Source: Lamellibrachia satsuma (taxonomy: Eukaryota; Annelida; Polychaeta; Sabellida; Siboglinidae). Taken from it: a stretch of DNA of 64,000 bases. Made by a program: the position numbers and the translations under genes. Numbering within the stretch: the first letter of the stretch is position 1; each line of letters begins with the position of its first letter. Shown here piece by piece: positions 24,701-34,619 of the stretch. Location: assembly GCA_033239005.1 (NCBI GenBank), contig BSQZ01000006.1, positions 3,843,501 to 3,907,500 on the forward strand, in the 5' to 3' direction. Below the pieces are notes generated by a model that saw nothing but the letters and a program-made list of their open reading frames with translations, did no database searches and was not told the DNA's origin.

Positions 24701-26887
24701 AAAGACAGACTGACACAACACACCCCTGGTCAGACACAATTTAGACACATCATGAAAGCTTAATTTCCCCCCCCCGAATGTTTCCGGGAAAAACAGCCAT
24801 CATCAGAGCAGAAAAGAAAAGAATGTTTGCTGAAGATGTGAAGACCAGATGCCAGAAGATCTACACAAGTGTGCACACCCTGTATTCCAGTGACATTACT
24901 ACCATCACTAGTAAGATGTCAAAGATAATTCAAACTAGTACTGTAGACTGCATGCCACAGACAAGAATGAATCGATCAACATATCATTCTCTGCGTCCCT
25001 TCCAAAGAACGTGAACTTCAGCAGAAATGCACAGGGACGAGTGTGTTCCGTAATTGATCGCATCAATTATGGAGCTGGAAATTAAATGCAATTTGAGCGC
25101 ACTTTTAGTGCCCAAAACAACGCTATACCGGCAATAGCATGTGTTGTTAATATGGCGATCATACGAAATGTGCTGTAACAATATCACGGTGGCATCAGAG
25201 CCGGAAAGGCGATTCCACTGTAAAATATTTCGTATCGCAGTGTAAGAGAAAAAAAATTGAACAAAAAGTTCAATTTAATGTTACGAAAAACTCTAAAAAT
25301 CGACAAGTTAACGTTAAAAAGCCGAGTTCAATTTAATTGTGAAAATCAAAAAAAAAATCCACCGACAAAGACATCGCACATATATAAAAAAATAGTTGAA
25401 AGTTCACATATCGTGCAACTATCTTTAAATCTTATTCATAAGTCATCAACAAGTGTCTTGCCACACTGCTCTGAAACTTTCAGTAACAGTAGTACCCAGA
25501 ACAGTATCTCCCATTTTATTGTTTACATCCTGTATATAGGCATTTGCATTTTCCAAAATTGAGTGTAGATCGTTTTGTAAATGTTGTTTATCACCACCAG
25601 TGTTAACCTTTCTAAACACTTTTGTGTCAAATTTCAGTACGTTACTTGTTATGTTGTCGTCCAAGTCATTGATATATATTAAGAATAATAAAGGTCATAA
25701 TACTGATCAATGTAACTCCAAGTTTCATGTATTAGGCAAGAAGGTCGGAGGGTATCTGATACGATCTGTGGAGGTCTGAGGGGGTTAGAGGGTAAATGAT
25801 GTTTGTTTTGTGTAATGTCTCAAATCAATTCAAGATCACTACTTACTTATCTTTTCAGCCACCTTCAGTTATAGTAGAAACAATTTACTCTTAGTAATTA
25901 CTTTAATCTAGTCTGTGTTTGCATTTTTAAAACAATCTTATTCCATTTAATATAATATTTATTTAAATGCAAGAACAACTGCGAATGTCATTCATGTGGA
26001 ATTATAATTGTGGGACATGATGGCTCTGTGGAAGAACATCAGACTGCCAGTAGATTCGACCGGGGTTAAATTTAATGTGTAATCCACCATTATTATACAA
26101 TTTTCCTACGTGAGCCGGTTAGAAAATATGAATCTGTCAACAGTGGCATGTTATCTCTGTGGGTTGGTCTGAGGAAGTTTGTAATTTGACAGGTTGATCC
26201 TCGTAGTGCTGGAACGACTTGAATCCGGGTGTCACGGCAATATCCTTTGCTTTTGTCACCGTGGGTGCAGTACTCATAATGTCGCTGGTACATCAAATAT
26301 CACCTGGTTCTGTGCTGGCAACGAGGGGAATGTTGTTTTCTAGGGCACAAGAAAGAGACTACAACGCTATTGTTATCTAATTCCAACACGCCGCCGACCT
26401 TGTCGGCCACCACAGCGGCGTCGCGACGATGTTGCGCTATGTTTGCATGCAACTGAAGAAGGCAGTAGAACCAGAGGACACAAAGCAGCATTAGTTAAGG
26501 AGCAGTGTAGGTTGGACATGAGAAAGTACTCATTCTCACAGAGGGTGATAAATGAATGGAACAAACTGCCAAACGATTGTGTTAATGCTAGTAGTGTGAA
26601 TATGTTTAAAAATAAAATTGACAGATATCTGATAAGGGCGGGCTACACATAGATGAGAAAATTGTTGGACTCTCGATAAGCCAATGGCTTCCTTGTCCAC
26701 TTGCCATCTGGAACTTGTTCGAGATGGCAATCTTGTTAAATCTTGTTAAACTGGTGACACGTGAAGAGGGCCAGTTTGTTTTAACAAGATTTATGCCCAA
26801 GTAAATCTTTGTCTTATTCGACGATATCCAACTTACTTCCATTCCTCGACGTCTATAGCAACTGCTCCTGTCAGAATCCGCCTCCAT
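14651..26887 (-). CDS. Coiled-coil / Kelch-repeat protein gene (seven exons resolved)
   Basis: Exons in transcript order are 26,887-26,837; 23,735-23,489; 23,133-22,989; 22,414-22,283; 18,765-18,703; 16,451-16,413; 15,705-14,651. The protein is about 577 codons. It has a 17-residue N-terminus and about 200 residues of heptad-rich, highly charged coiled coil. A second short coiled coil (LLALKNASLQKELKETQ) then leads into a six-repeat Kelch propeller. Kelch blades have the usual GG or SG doublet plus later W/Y positions (LLVVGG, LLLTGG, VYVVGG, VFVFSG, IYLVGG, MLVSGR). No BTB or BACK domain is present, so this is not a canonical KLHL protein. By analogy to Kelch families the propeller probably binds a protein partner while the coil oligomerises; that is inference. 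Splice phases agree at exons 1-2, 2-3, 5-6 and 6-7. The junction 4-5 does not fit (phase 2 against phase 1), so a small exon is missing or a boundary is wrong. Confidence 0.85.
16098..16159 (-). pseudogene. Decayed duplicate of Kelch-gene exon 5
   Basis: The minus strand shows an acceptor-like AATTGTAG, a 62-nt body and the same donor context as exon 5 (AAAAG|GTATGTTTTTC), followed by near-identical intron sequence (TAAGCAGGCACACAGTTT against TAAGCAGCCACACAGTTT). In the matching frame it reads LSLKMASLQKSLKK, against LALKNASLQKELKE in exon 5, then meets TAA. It is one nucleotide shorter (62 against 63), so inclusion would break the frame. Confidence 0.75.
16413..16451 (-). CDS. Kelch/coiled-coil gene, exon 6 (39 nt micro-exon)
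   Basis: Acceptor GTATTTCAG, encoding EVSQLKQTVKKE, donor GAAG|GTACAG. Both ends are in phase 1, and the joined frame reads KKEASSSKVHLARL into the Kelch exon without a stop. Confidence 0.8.
17905..18190. repeat. tRNA-like head followed by a MITE family B copy
   Basis: About 17,910-17,975 reads like a degenerate tRNA-derived SINE head, with a B-box-like GGTTCAAAACC at about 17,957. It is joined to CCAGGATTGGGTTCAATTAC (from 17,976), the terminal sequence seen at 11,372 and 12,897. A roughly 50-bp internal unit (CAATTACAATAGTCAATTAC) occurs twice in tandem at 17,997-18,092. Confidence 0.5.
18703..18765 (-). CDS. Kelch/coiled-coil gene, exon 5 (63 nt)
   Basis: Acceptor ACATTTGTTTCAG, then AA TAC ATG, encoding YMRLLALKNASLQKELKETQ, donor CAAG|GTATGT. 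It ends in phase 1, matching exon 6 (G|AG = Glu). The heptads continue uninterrupted into exon 6. A decayed duplicate of this exon lies at 16,098-16,159. Confidence 0.8.
19731..21050 (-). mobile_element. LINE remnant inside a Kelch-gene intron
   Basis: Minus-strand order: linker (NRYKDYLHSQLLNSIVTEE, about 20,930), RT palm (AVFIYLSKAFDS, about 20,480), catalytic-region FANDTSLLF (about 20,200; the usual FADD is FAND), VEYLNFLAIWIDKNLNW (about 19,990) and C-terminal LIQPHLSYGLHAWYSN-type sequence (19,735-19,890). Several frameshifts. It is on the same strand as the host gene. Confidence 0.85.
21371..21541 (+). mobile_element. Inverted second copy of the LINE 3' segment
   Basis: The sequence is almost identical to the reverse complement of 19,731-19,900, with one or a few mismatches over about 160 bp. 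It encodes YNALIQPHLSYGLHAWYSN, the RT thumb motif. It directly abuts a tRNA-headed SINE. Confidence 0.85.
21540..21840 (+). mobile_element. tRNA-derived SINE-like repeat with tandem tail
   Basis: The head has an A box (TAGCTCAGTGGTTAGAA, 21,542) and a B box (GGGTTCAAATCC, 21,587). The acceptor arms do not pair properly and an extra block follows, so it is not a functional tRNA. The body contains three to four copies of a 28-36-bp unit (TATAAATGAGTACCTGGCTA) at about 21,655-21,795. A related body segment lies on the minus strand at 57,685-57,705. Confidence 0.7.
22160..22275 (+). mobile_element. LINE C-terminal fragment abutting exon 4
   Basis: The plus strand encodes KGQRKRGKPLKRWSDHIRND, the RTE-type GKRxRGRPxxRW motif. 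It ends within about 10 bp of the splice donor of Kelch-gene exon 4 on the opposite strand, so an insertion defines the start of that intron. Confidence 0.7.
22283..22414 (-). CDS. Kelch/coiled-coil gene, exon 4 (coiled coil)
   Basis: The frame reads LQETSRRRTDEEQQLQRER and RMGLRMRELADTKEAAEKEA, ending GCTCG|GTAAGT, a perfect donor. The 5' edge is ambiguous: GAGCAG|ACTC (22,414) keeps phase with exon 3, while CCCTGGAG|TTGGAG (22,425) has the better pyrimidine tract but is phase 0. The exit phase is 2, which conflicts with the phase-1 requirement of the next recognised exon. Confidence 0.7.
22989..23133 (-). CDS. Kelch/coiled-coil gene, exon 3 (coiled coil)
   Basis: The acceptor TGTTGTTTCAG is followed by AG TTG ACT, completing the split codon from exon 2 (GAG). 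The coil continues as LTCQVETLKLKCENYTLSL and ELVKSLQALRAEEWQKQ. The donor is weak (GAAAA|GTGCTT), so the 3' edge is less certain; the frame meets a stop a few codons later. Confidence 0.75.
23489..23735 (-). CDS. Kelch/coiled-coil gene, exon 2 (coiled coil)
   Basis: The acceptor TTTTTCCACGCAG opens 82 codons starting TERKSLKLQVESLL, with regular heptads (ELEKEAVKLKSRA, LERERDRQRNQVE). It ends GTGGAAG|GTCAGT in phase 1. The region is strikingly GC-rich and has far fewer stop codons than its surroundings. Confidence 0.85.
23877..24215. mobile_element. MITE family A copy
   Basis: Starts TTAAAGGTGCAGTCTTCAAT and ends near GTTGAGGAGGCAGCTTACAA. The ends are approximate inverted repeats (AAGGTGCAGTCTTCAA against AAGCTGCCTCCTCAAC). 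The interior contains TTTTTTGCTCATCTCATTTC and AACATCAAAGAATCTGATTT, as in the other copies. It lies in Kelch-gene intron 1. Confidence 0.65.
25446..25735 (-). mobile_element. LINE RT fragment lacking part of its catalytic motif
   Basis: The minus strand encodes YINDLDDNITSNVLKF, then DTKVFRKVN and DKQHLQNDL, the catalytic-palm region of a CR1/L2-like RT. The expected FADDTKVF reads F-DTKVF, so two residues including a catalytic aspartate are deleted. Confidence 0.8.
26430..26652 (+). mobile_element. CR1-like LINE 3' end fragment
   Basis: The plus strand encodes TRGHKAALVKEQCRLDMRKY, FSQRVINEWNKLPNDCVNA and VNMFKNKIDRYL. This is the conserved tail after the reverse transcriptase of CR1/Jockey-type LINEs (RGH..K, R...F..R....WN.LP..VV.A.S...FK..LD). 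It is opposite to the host gene and close to its first exon. Confidence 0.85.
26837..26887 (-). CDS. Kelch/coiled-coil gene, exon 1 (start exon)
   Basis: ATG at 26,887 opens MEADSDRSSCYRRRGME and ends at a consensus donor, GAA|GTAAGT, in phase 0. This fits the phase-0 acceptor of exon 2. The upstream sequence is locally GC-rich (CGCGCGCCCGCCCGCCCGG at about 26,923-26,941), as expected for a CpG promoter. Confidence 0.75.
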
Positions 26888-27000
26888 CCAGCTCAGCCGG
26901 TGATAATAGGATGAGCGAGGTACCGCGCGCCCGCCCGCCCGGGGCTTTCCTTTTCTGTCCACATTGAAATCACACGTATATTTACAGCTGAACACTGAAT
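26888..27000 (-). promoter_or_regulatory. GC-rich promoter-proximal region of the Kelch gene
   Basis: Immediately upstream of the start codon lies a short CpG-dense stretch with GC-box-like runs (CCCGCCCGCCCGG and its complement), isolated in AT-rich sequence. No TATA element is obvious. Inferred promoter or 5' UTR only. Confidence 0.4.
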
Positions 27001-28240
27001 TCACACAACTGATGTGTACTATTGTTTTTTTTTGTGTTAAATTGTTGAGAAAGATGTTGTAACCAGAATGCTTACGTGTCCTCGATAGAACAACATGCAT
27101 GTGTTGTAACAATTAGGATACCAGAATAAATGCGACATAGAAACTATGCTTCTTCGTGAGGATCTCAACGTTGTTGACGGCGTTGACAAGTATCAATGCT
27201 AAAGATTATTGGATGCAAACAAGAAAACAATGCCTGTCATGTTTCGTTGCCTGCCCCTCCAGCACAGACAAAAGACCACATGGCTTAATTGCTGTTTACG
27301 AGCCAGCATGGGAGCAGTTCTTGCATTTAGCATGTGTTACATAACAACCGATGCAAAGTTGTCGGTTTCAACACACGTGGTTTGTCTATAGCACACACTG
27401 CGTGCTTCATGTGGACTTCTCTGCAAAAGCTGATCTCAGCTAAATTGGTAGTTGCGTTGACAGCCAGTCAGACGAAATAGGTGAAGAAAGAGATGATGCG
27501 AAACAGCTACTATGAAAACAAACGGTGGATCATAAACAGTGACTTCGTGACCTAACAGGATGCGCAATACCACCGAAGAAGTGTCACTGGTTTGAACATA
27601 ATTACGGCCTCGATTCTCACTGCGGTGAAAAGTTAGGTTTGTGTATAAACTTTATTTGGCTTTGTATGTAAATAATAATATTATATATTCAATGGAATAC
27701 ACATATTTCATATAGTATTACTTTTGATACATATGCCCTTTCTGCTCGGATTCTACAGACGATTGGACATTTCATATGGAGTTGTGATTAATGTATTGGA
27801 CAGGTTAATTACTAGTGACAACTATATTTTTCTTCTTCTGATGCAACTCATGATTCTGTATTAGCCGCTTGCAAAATGTGGCTAGGCTGTTGCCGCACTG
27901 GAGATTTCTAATGACGTAGCCCTAGTTCGAATCTATATTAGGTAGAATGTCGGATTTGCCTAGTTTAGCAGGTTAATGTAGGCCCTATGTTTAACGGATA
28001 TATTATTTGTTCTTCAATGGGATGGAGACGATACACTCTCTAAGCATTTTGACTGACTGTTGGTTAACGTGTCTGTTGTGCGCATTTGTTCCACAAAGTA
28101 ACGGCGATGTGATTGACTAGATTCATAGATAATAAAAAGATAATACCACTTTTCGATGATACTGTTGGCAAAATAATAACCTTTTTCCACTTGTAGTGTG
28201 TTGCATTCCCAAGGTAGGGTTATTGATGACAGTTAACGGG
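27000..28240. other. Upstream intergenic region; no gene recognised
   Basis: Short frames only. No recognisable motifs or repeats. Confidence 0.4.
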
Positions 28241-28249
28241 CCGACGTTG

Positions 28250-28300
28250 TTGTAGGCGCCATCTTAGAGTTAGCACTTCCGGCGCATGCGCACAATTACC
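28250..28300. promoter_or_regulatory. YY1 / ETS / NRF-1-like motif cluster
   Basis: Within 34 bp: GCCATCTT (28,258-28,265, YY1-type), ACTTCCGG (28,275-28,282, ETS-type) and GCGCATGCGC (28,282-28,291, NRF-1-type palindrome). This combination is characteristic of TATA-less housekeeping promoters in animals. On the minus strand an ATG (AAGATGGCG) overlaps the YY1 motif but opens only a nine-codon frame. No confident first exon is seen on either side. Confidence 0.5.
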
Positions 28301-29740
28301 ACCACTAGATCTGCATAATTCAATATCAGTAACATAGACTAGTAATATTATTAATGCATGTTATACATTTTGTTGTATTAGTACTTAAACTATGCCATAT
28401 AAGAAACATTCTAATGAATAAATTGTTTAATTAGATGTTGTTATGTCCGATACATGTAAAGTGAAGATGTTTCAAGAGTTCACACCACAAATTCAGCTGA
28501 AAGGGTTTGCCTACTATATAAACGGGTAGACGTGTTGTCATAAGATAAGTTGCTAGCTCAACACATAGGGATTGTCAGTAGGTTGGGTGGAGAACTACAA
28601 AGGTCCGGGGGCCGACAACTCTCTCCCCTGAGAGCTGCTCGATAAGCAACTATAAGAGTCTCGGTGACTGTGGATTGGTCTCTCCACCGACCGATAGGAG
28701 GTGCAACCAAATAGCAGATAATGCTAAGTGTCACTCACGTCATTGGTCTCTTATTTTTATTAAAAGACTATCGATCATTCCATGCTCAGATTCAGGTCAT
28801 TATTTCCGATTCGCATCAGTTGATCAATCGGACATGTTTTATTGTTATCGTATGTATTTTAGAAACTCTAACAGTTGTGATAGTTTTCAATGGCAGCTAA
28901 ATACTTCCCTTTTCCGAAAGGAAAATACAAGATAGAATATACTTACCGGCTTTAATCTTATTCGATATTTATTATTATTATTTTGTCTTATTTAATTCCT
29001 TGTATACCTTAATTTATTTGATATATTATTTTACTCCCATTTGATACTCATAATGTATTGCTCTTTGTAATTCATCGTTTAAATTATTTGATTCCATGTA
29101 TACGTTTTGGTTCTAATGCCCTTCAATTTAAATTGTACTTGTTTTTTAATTGTTTAATTTGATGTACGATTTTTAGTTGTATTGTTTTTAATTCATTTAT
29201 TATTTTTATTATTTAACTGCGTATATACGTTTAGCTGTATTATTATTGTATAATAACACTATGTTATTATGACGGTGTTTAAAAATCATATTTTAGTATT
29301 ATTATTTTGGTGGTGACGTTCTCGAAACACCAGTGCCTCAGCAAGCAGTGTATTAATATTTGATGAAAACTCCCAATTTGCATTTGCTGGAGGTATGTGA
29401 TTTTAACGAAACTTATATTTGTTCAGCTCATTGGCAGCATAGTGAAAGTGGATGTCATAAAGTTGTAGGATTTTTGATGGTCACGTTTTCTACTAATCAT
29501 GCAGAACGTTAACGTGGCCATCATGGGAAAGACAATGGGAAAATCTGCACTTGTTCTGTTACTATAATTTAATAGTAGAACAAAACTGCTGGCATCGACA
29601 ACTTGAGAATGTGCTTAATTAATCCGGCGCCAATTTATGTGTGAAATAGTCTAAGTTGAGGTACTTAGTCGTTTAACTATGCGTTGTGTGGTTGATGTGT
29701 TGTGGTGAGGCCGGCTTCTAACAGGGCACTGGCGGTAAAG
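28300..29740. other. AT-rich region; no gene recognised
   Basis: A plus-strand frame at 28,675-28,935 has no recognisable domain. 28,940-29,310 is TTATT-rich. Confidence 0.35.
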
Positions 29741-29784
29741 ATGGCCCTCCTGGCGGACAGTTCAGACGAACCGCAATTTATCCG
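29741..29784 (+). CDS. Possible start exon (low confidence)
   Basis: GTAAAGATGGCC gives a good start context. The frame MALLADSSDEPQFI ends at ATCCG|GTAGGT, a good donor. The surroundings are GC-richer than the neighbourhood. No compatible downstream exon was identified, so this could be chance. Confidence 0.25.
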
Positions 29785-30040
29785 GTAGGTGGCGCGCGAG
29801 GTTAGGCGGAGACGCGTAAAGAAAGTTATTGTTCAATTTTGTTATTATTACTGCGAAATTTATTTGCCCGCTCTCTGAAGGTAAGTGACGTACGGATCAG
29901 AACGGATGCTTTTTTTTCCTGCTCCCATATGTTAACCGTATCTGCAACATTTTACACGACTGTCGGTTTCTGCTTATCTAGTATAATACATAATACTGGT
30001 CAGTGTAGTTTTCGACCTACTGAATAGAATATGCCGTTAA

Positions 30041-30349
30041 AAAAAATCTGAAGAAACATTTTGTGTAAGAGATCGATATACCAAATCAGCAAAAGCTACT
30101 TCATTTATTCAATGCAAACAAAGTTTTAAAACAGTTGTTTTGAGTGAGAAACATACGAATATTGAACGTCTGGACCATGTCGCGCTAGTCGAGGAAACCG
30201 GCGGAATTCGACTTATATTTATGGCAAGCAGTACAGACAATAATTTTAAATTTTACCACTTTGTTCCAATTATGTCAACCTTTTTATCAACCAGGCTTGA
30301 CATAGCGCTTAATAAAACACATACACATATATCTGCATTTAATATATAA
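30041..30349 (+). pseudogene. Unidentified ORF, possibly frameshifted at an A-run
   Basis: An open frame of 102 codons (EETFCVRDRYTKSAKA ... ERLDHVALVEETGGIRLI) looks protein-like in composition, unlike neighbouring AT-rich sequence. A preceding ATG (30,031, MPLKK) is out of frame by one base in an eight-A run. No family recognised; it could be an exon, a retroposed fragment or chance. Confidence 0.3.
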
Positions 30350-32725
30350 CGTTAATGTAGTAAATTTTTTCTCGTATATTTAACACATTGGCATTATTCC
30401 TACTTTTATGACAAGACTACCTTGCCATACATCTACCACAAAAAGAGCTGTTATTGTCACGTGGCCAAGAACGAGACATGCGTCAGCAGACGCTCAATAA
30501 TAATGTCTGGTAAGCATGCAAAGTCGGTTTTTTATCAAGGTATGTATATCATAAACGTGTTCCATGTTATATTATATATAAAAATATATCTTGCTCAGAC
30601 AAGACTCTGTATCGTTATTGTCGTATACAGATGCTGTGACGTCTCTAATGCGATATCAAGCGAGATTTCAATGGATCGAAAACTGGCGTGGGTCGAAAAC
30701 TGCACCGGTAACTATACTAAGAAGATATCCCAGGGCCAGGCCTAGGCCCTAGACCCTATCCTGATCGACCTCCGGCTCCACCACTGGCACTGCCATCGAG
30801 ACCAGTGATGTCGGACAAGTCTGAAGGGTTAACAGAACTATTGACCTTCCAGTCTCGCACGAATGTAGGGTGTATTAAATTGTGATATGTGAATTTAAAC
30901 AATTACCAAATTTCCATTTTGGCATCCGATCTGTACTATGCTATTCGTGATTGCTACTGCTGACTTTCTTTTTCAAAGCAAAATGCTCACTTTTCCTATC
31001 AACCTATGCCAATGGGAATGATTATATCTTCTGTAAAGGTGGGTTGGAAAGGTGGTAAAGGTGGAGTTGGAACAGCTGAGGTGGTGGAAGTGGAACAGCT
31101 GAGGTTGCTCATTGTGGCAACGGTGGGAAGGGAAAATATGGGTGTCAATTTTATTTTTACATCCGTTTTTTAATTTGTTAAATTATTACAATTTATCATA
31201 CAGCTTGCACTGTCATTTCTCATACCTTCACAACAGTTATCACAAATTCAGATACCACTGCAATAGTCCACGGACAACATCTGTTTGGTTACTCTGTTTG
31301 AAGTCACTTCTTTCGCTGTGACAATGTTATCTTATTTACTTTATCAGGGCGTTTTTTATTGAATTTTCACTGGGGGGATGTCCTAAAAGGGCATTCCAAA
31401 TGGTTAAAAAGGGCAGCTTACGCATTATTAATGATTATTTACATAACCCTTAAGAATGTATGAAATATATATATATATATATATATATCAATATCTTTTT
31501 ATCCATATGGTTGCACACTGACGACTGCATCTCTCGTATAAAATTAATGTTACACATATATCCCAGAAACAGCGACATGCTCTAGACTCTAGACATAAAT
31601 ATACTGAAGATATAGGCTTAAGGCAGAAAAGAGAGTAATACAAAACATGTATGCCACGTCTATCAATGAAATGGTTGGCTAAGTACATAACAAATCAAAA
31701 TATAGAAAATACGTACTTCCAAAACTGACATGTGCAAATGTTGATTACATTTTATGTTAATATGTGCACCACCAACTTTTGAGTAACAATTTTATAAAGT
31801 TGATGTCCCTGCTGACCGCCAACTTTCCATCTCACATGTAGAACACTATCAACTACTCATACATTTTAAAGTTTCTTTGTTTAGTATGTATACAATATGC
31901 TTATTTGAGTTAGCATGCTTAAAATTTCGATTTCTCAAAGATGCGGAGAATGAATTGGCTAGGTTACTGCCTTAATCAAAATCTACCCTGACAGGTTTAT
32001 GGCTGTTATGATGTTTGTATCATCTTACCTACAAGAGGGATTATTATTAAAATGTGATTATTTTGTGATATTTGTTAAACGTTTCCAATTGCTTTCGTTT
32101 GACACTACACACACTTTGCCAGGTTTATTTATTATTTGAACAAAAAACAGCCGACTGAAAAGTTGTTGATACATCGTTAATCCCCGCCCGCTCGCTCTCG
32201 ACCAGTGGTAATAGCGAATGGGCGAGGTTTAGTCTCGCCTGTGCTATACCGGGTACGTTTCGCAATTTCGCGGCCAGAACACCGGTTTATGTTAACAGCT
32301 ATTTCAACATCACTGTAAAGAACTGGATTGCACGCGGCTCAATCGTATAAAATGTGATGGCACGTCTTGATGAATTATACACAATTGAAACAAACAGTAA
32401 CATGCAAGTACACATATATATATAATCATTAGCTATTCTAGAACAGGAACACTTACGTCATAAGTAAACACTTCTATGGCTATAGTATGGCTATGCCAAA
32501 GCACGTTTTCAGTTCTTCGCATGGACTGTATGAAGAAGCTATTCGGCAATACGTCACTGTTATTGCTATGATGCTATTACATTCCCATATCAATAAATTG
32601 ATATTTTGTAGACATATTGCTCTTCTTTAACTTTGGAACTTTTTTGATTTTGCCACCAATGAAAATTAAATAAAACACACTAACAAAAAGAATACAAATT
32701 AAGACCTACATTAATACAAGGGGCT
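30350..32725. other. No gene recognised
   Basis: Contains a (TA)n tract at about 31,467-31,488. Otherwise unremarkable AT-rich sequence. Confidence 0.4.
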
Positions 32726-32739
32726 GGTTAAGGAGAATG

Positions 32740-32820
32740 GGGGCACGCATTGGGGGGGGCAAGTTGGTTTGACTGGGGGGCAATTGAAAGGGCTGGGGGG
32801 CATTGCCCCCCCACTTTGTA
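32740..32820. repeat. G-run-rich element end with GGGGGGCA/TGCCCCCC palindrome
   Basis: Four G-runs of 6-8 bases on the plus strand end in GGGGGGCATTGCCCCCCC (about 32,796-32,813), a near-perfect palindrome. It resembles a transposon terminus and could also form a G-quadruplex. Identity not established. Confidence 0.45.
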
Positions 32821-32829
32821 TGTTAAAAA

Positions 32830-34335
32830 AACGTCCTGTACTTTATTGAAAAAGCCTTATAGAAAGGCATAGAACAAATATGGTGACAGATCATCCTTAG
32901 AATAGGAGTTGTGGGCACATTGCGTAAAGGGAAGACTCAGAACAACACTAGAAATAAATATGGGCAGACGGTAGTATCAAACGAGTTTTCTTGTACACTA
33001 GTTAACTTAGAGCTGAATTCTTTTCGATATGTGGAATCATTAATTTATGGTTTATATTGTTGGTGAAGCTCCAGTTACCCAGTTCGTTATATTTATCAGG
33101 ATTGAGTATTTTAGTGAAAAAGTTGCTAGATTATTTGCTGAGTTATCGGATAATGGATAAGATGAAACATGGTTCCATACGGTTTCTTTCACCGATCGAC
33201 GAATTTCTTTAAAGACCGAGTGCAAAATTCACCCAAGACTCCCGCCTCCGATGGCATCTTAGGATTTAAATGTGACGTAGAAATGCTGAGCACCGTCTCG
33301 AAATATGATTTGAATGGCCAACACGCTAATCATCTGGATTAAGTTTTAGTGCCGGGACCGAGTTGAAGCGTTATTCAGAGTTTTGGTTTAAGTGTGCGTT
33401 GACGTGTATTTTGTTACAGCTGTATTTGTAAGCTGAACTTTTCGTAACTATGTAGACACTTAATATATTGGGCGAATAAAGCCCTTATTGTTTAGTTGAA
33501 ATGTTGTGATATTAATTATTAGTGAAGAAATGGTGAAATAGTCCGTGTAATGAATCTAGTTGTATAATTTGTTCGATAAGTTAAAACTGAAATTCACCGG
33601 AGAGACAAGATGATCATTAGCTCGCATCGAAGATCTACGTTGAAGCGATTACGTCTACACAACTGTTCGACTTAGGTTGATTCCCAGCGTTGAGAAGTTC
33701 ATCCTGATGATCGCGTGACCTGCGTCGACAAACACCTTCACTGAAATGTACTTCTGAACTAGATCGATCTTCGCAATCGAAGCGTTTCAGCTGATTCGAC
33801 TCGTTCGTCTTGTTTCGTCAGTCATCGTAAGAGTGTTCGTCCGTGTATCAAATCAGTTTATCCAACGATCGTCAAGTGTTATGTGTGCAAAATGTTAGTA
33901 TTATCCCTGTGACCACCAAGGGAAGAAGTAAATGTTAGCTTTTAGTTTATCTCACCTCCCTCCAAGGATAGGATGTGTGAACAGTATTGGAACTTTCAAA
34001 ACTCTATTTCCGGTAAGACTAAAACTTATCATTCTAACTTGTAATTTTAACTAGTCTCGATTTTAACTGAACATTGTCATTATGTCATGATGTCAGAGAT
34101 CATTAATATACTAAGTGGTATACTTGTTATCCTGTATACTTGTTGATGTTGTGAACACATGTCATCTTGTTGTACTATTTACGTAATAAATGTGCAAACT
34201 GTGTGTGTGTGCGTGCGTGCGTGCGTGTGTGTTCTAGTCTCATATCAATTAGACATATTTGCCATAGTATTTGTTATTATATAAATAATCGGAACCCGAA
34301 AGTAAAGCAAGTCACATCGGCTCATCCACTGTTAT
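32830..34335. other. No gene recognised; (GT/GC)n tract at 34,200-34,232
   Basis: 33,200-34,010 has fewer AT-runs than its neighbours and contains AATAAAGCCCTTATT (33,474), which looks like a poly(A)-signal hairpin. It could be a solo LTR or part of an unrecognised transposon, but I see no boundaries. Confidence 0.3.
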
Positions 34336-34619
34336 TTATTGTTACCACATAGACTAACGAACTTTATCGTCCATACCAGTAAAAATCGTGACGGTGGGTT
34401 GTGCCAGTGGTTCCAGTGGGGGACAGTAGATGATAAGTTGGGGGGAGATGATGAGAGAGATGCTAGGGAGATATCACCTCGGCCTGGGAGGAGGCTTAGA
34501 GGAGGTAAGGTGACAGGTCGAAGAGAGACAGGACGTATGGGGACGGGAAGGAAAGAAATGGGAGGTAAGACAACTGGAGAGAAGGAGACGGGGTGGGGGA
34601 GACAGGAGCGGAGAAGACA

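Noticed and set aside
25257..25562. Plus-strand frame of 101 residues
   Set aside because: It overlaps the minus-strand RT fragment, whose motifs are recognisable; the plus frame has none.
33380..34010. Solo LTR around AATAAAGCCCTTATT
   Set aside because: No matching second LTR, TG...CA boundary with target duplication or primer-binding site could be shown.
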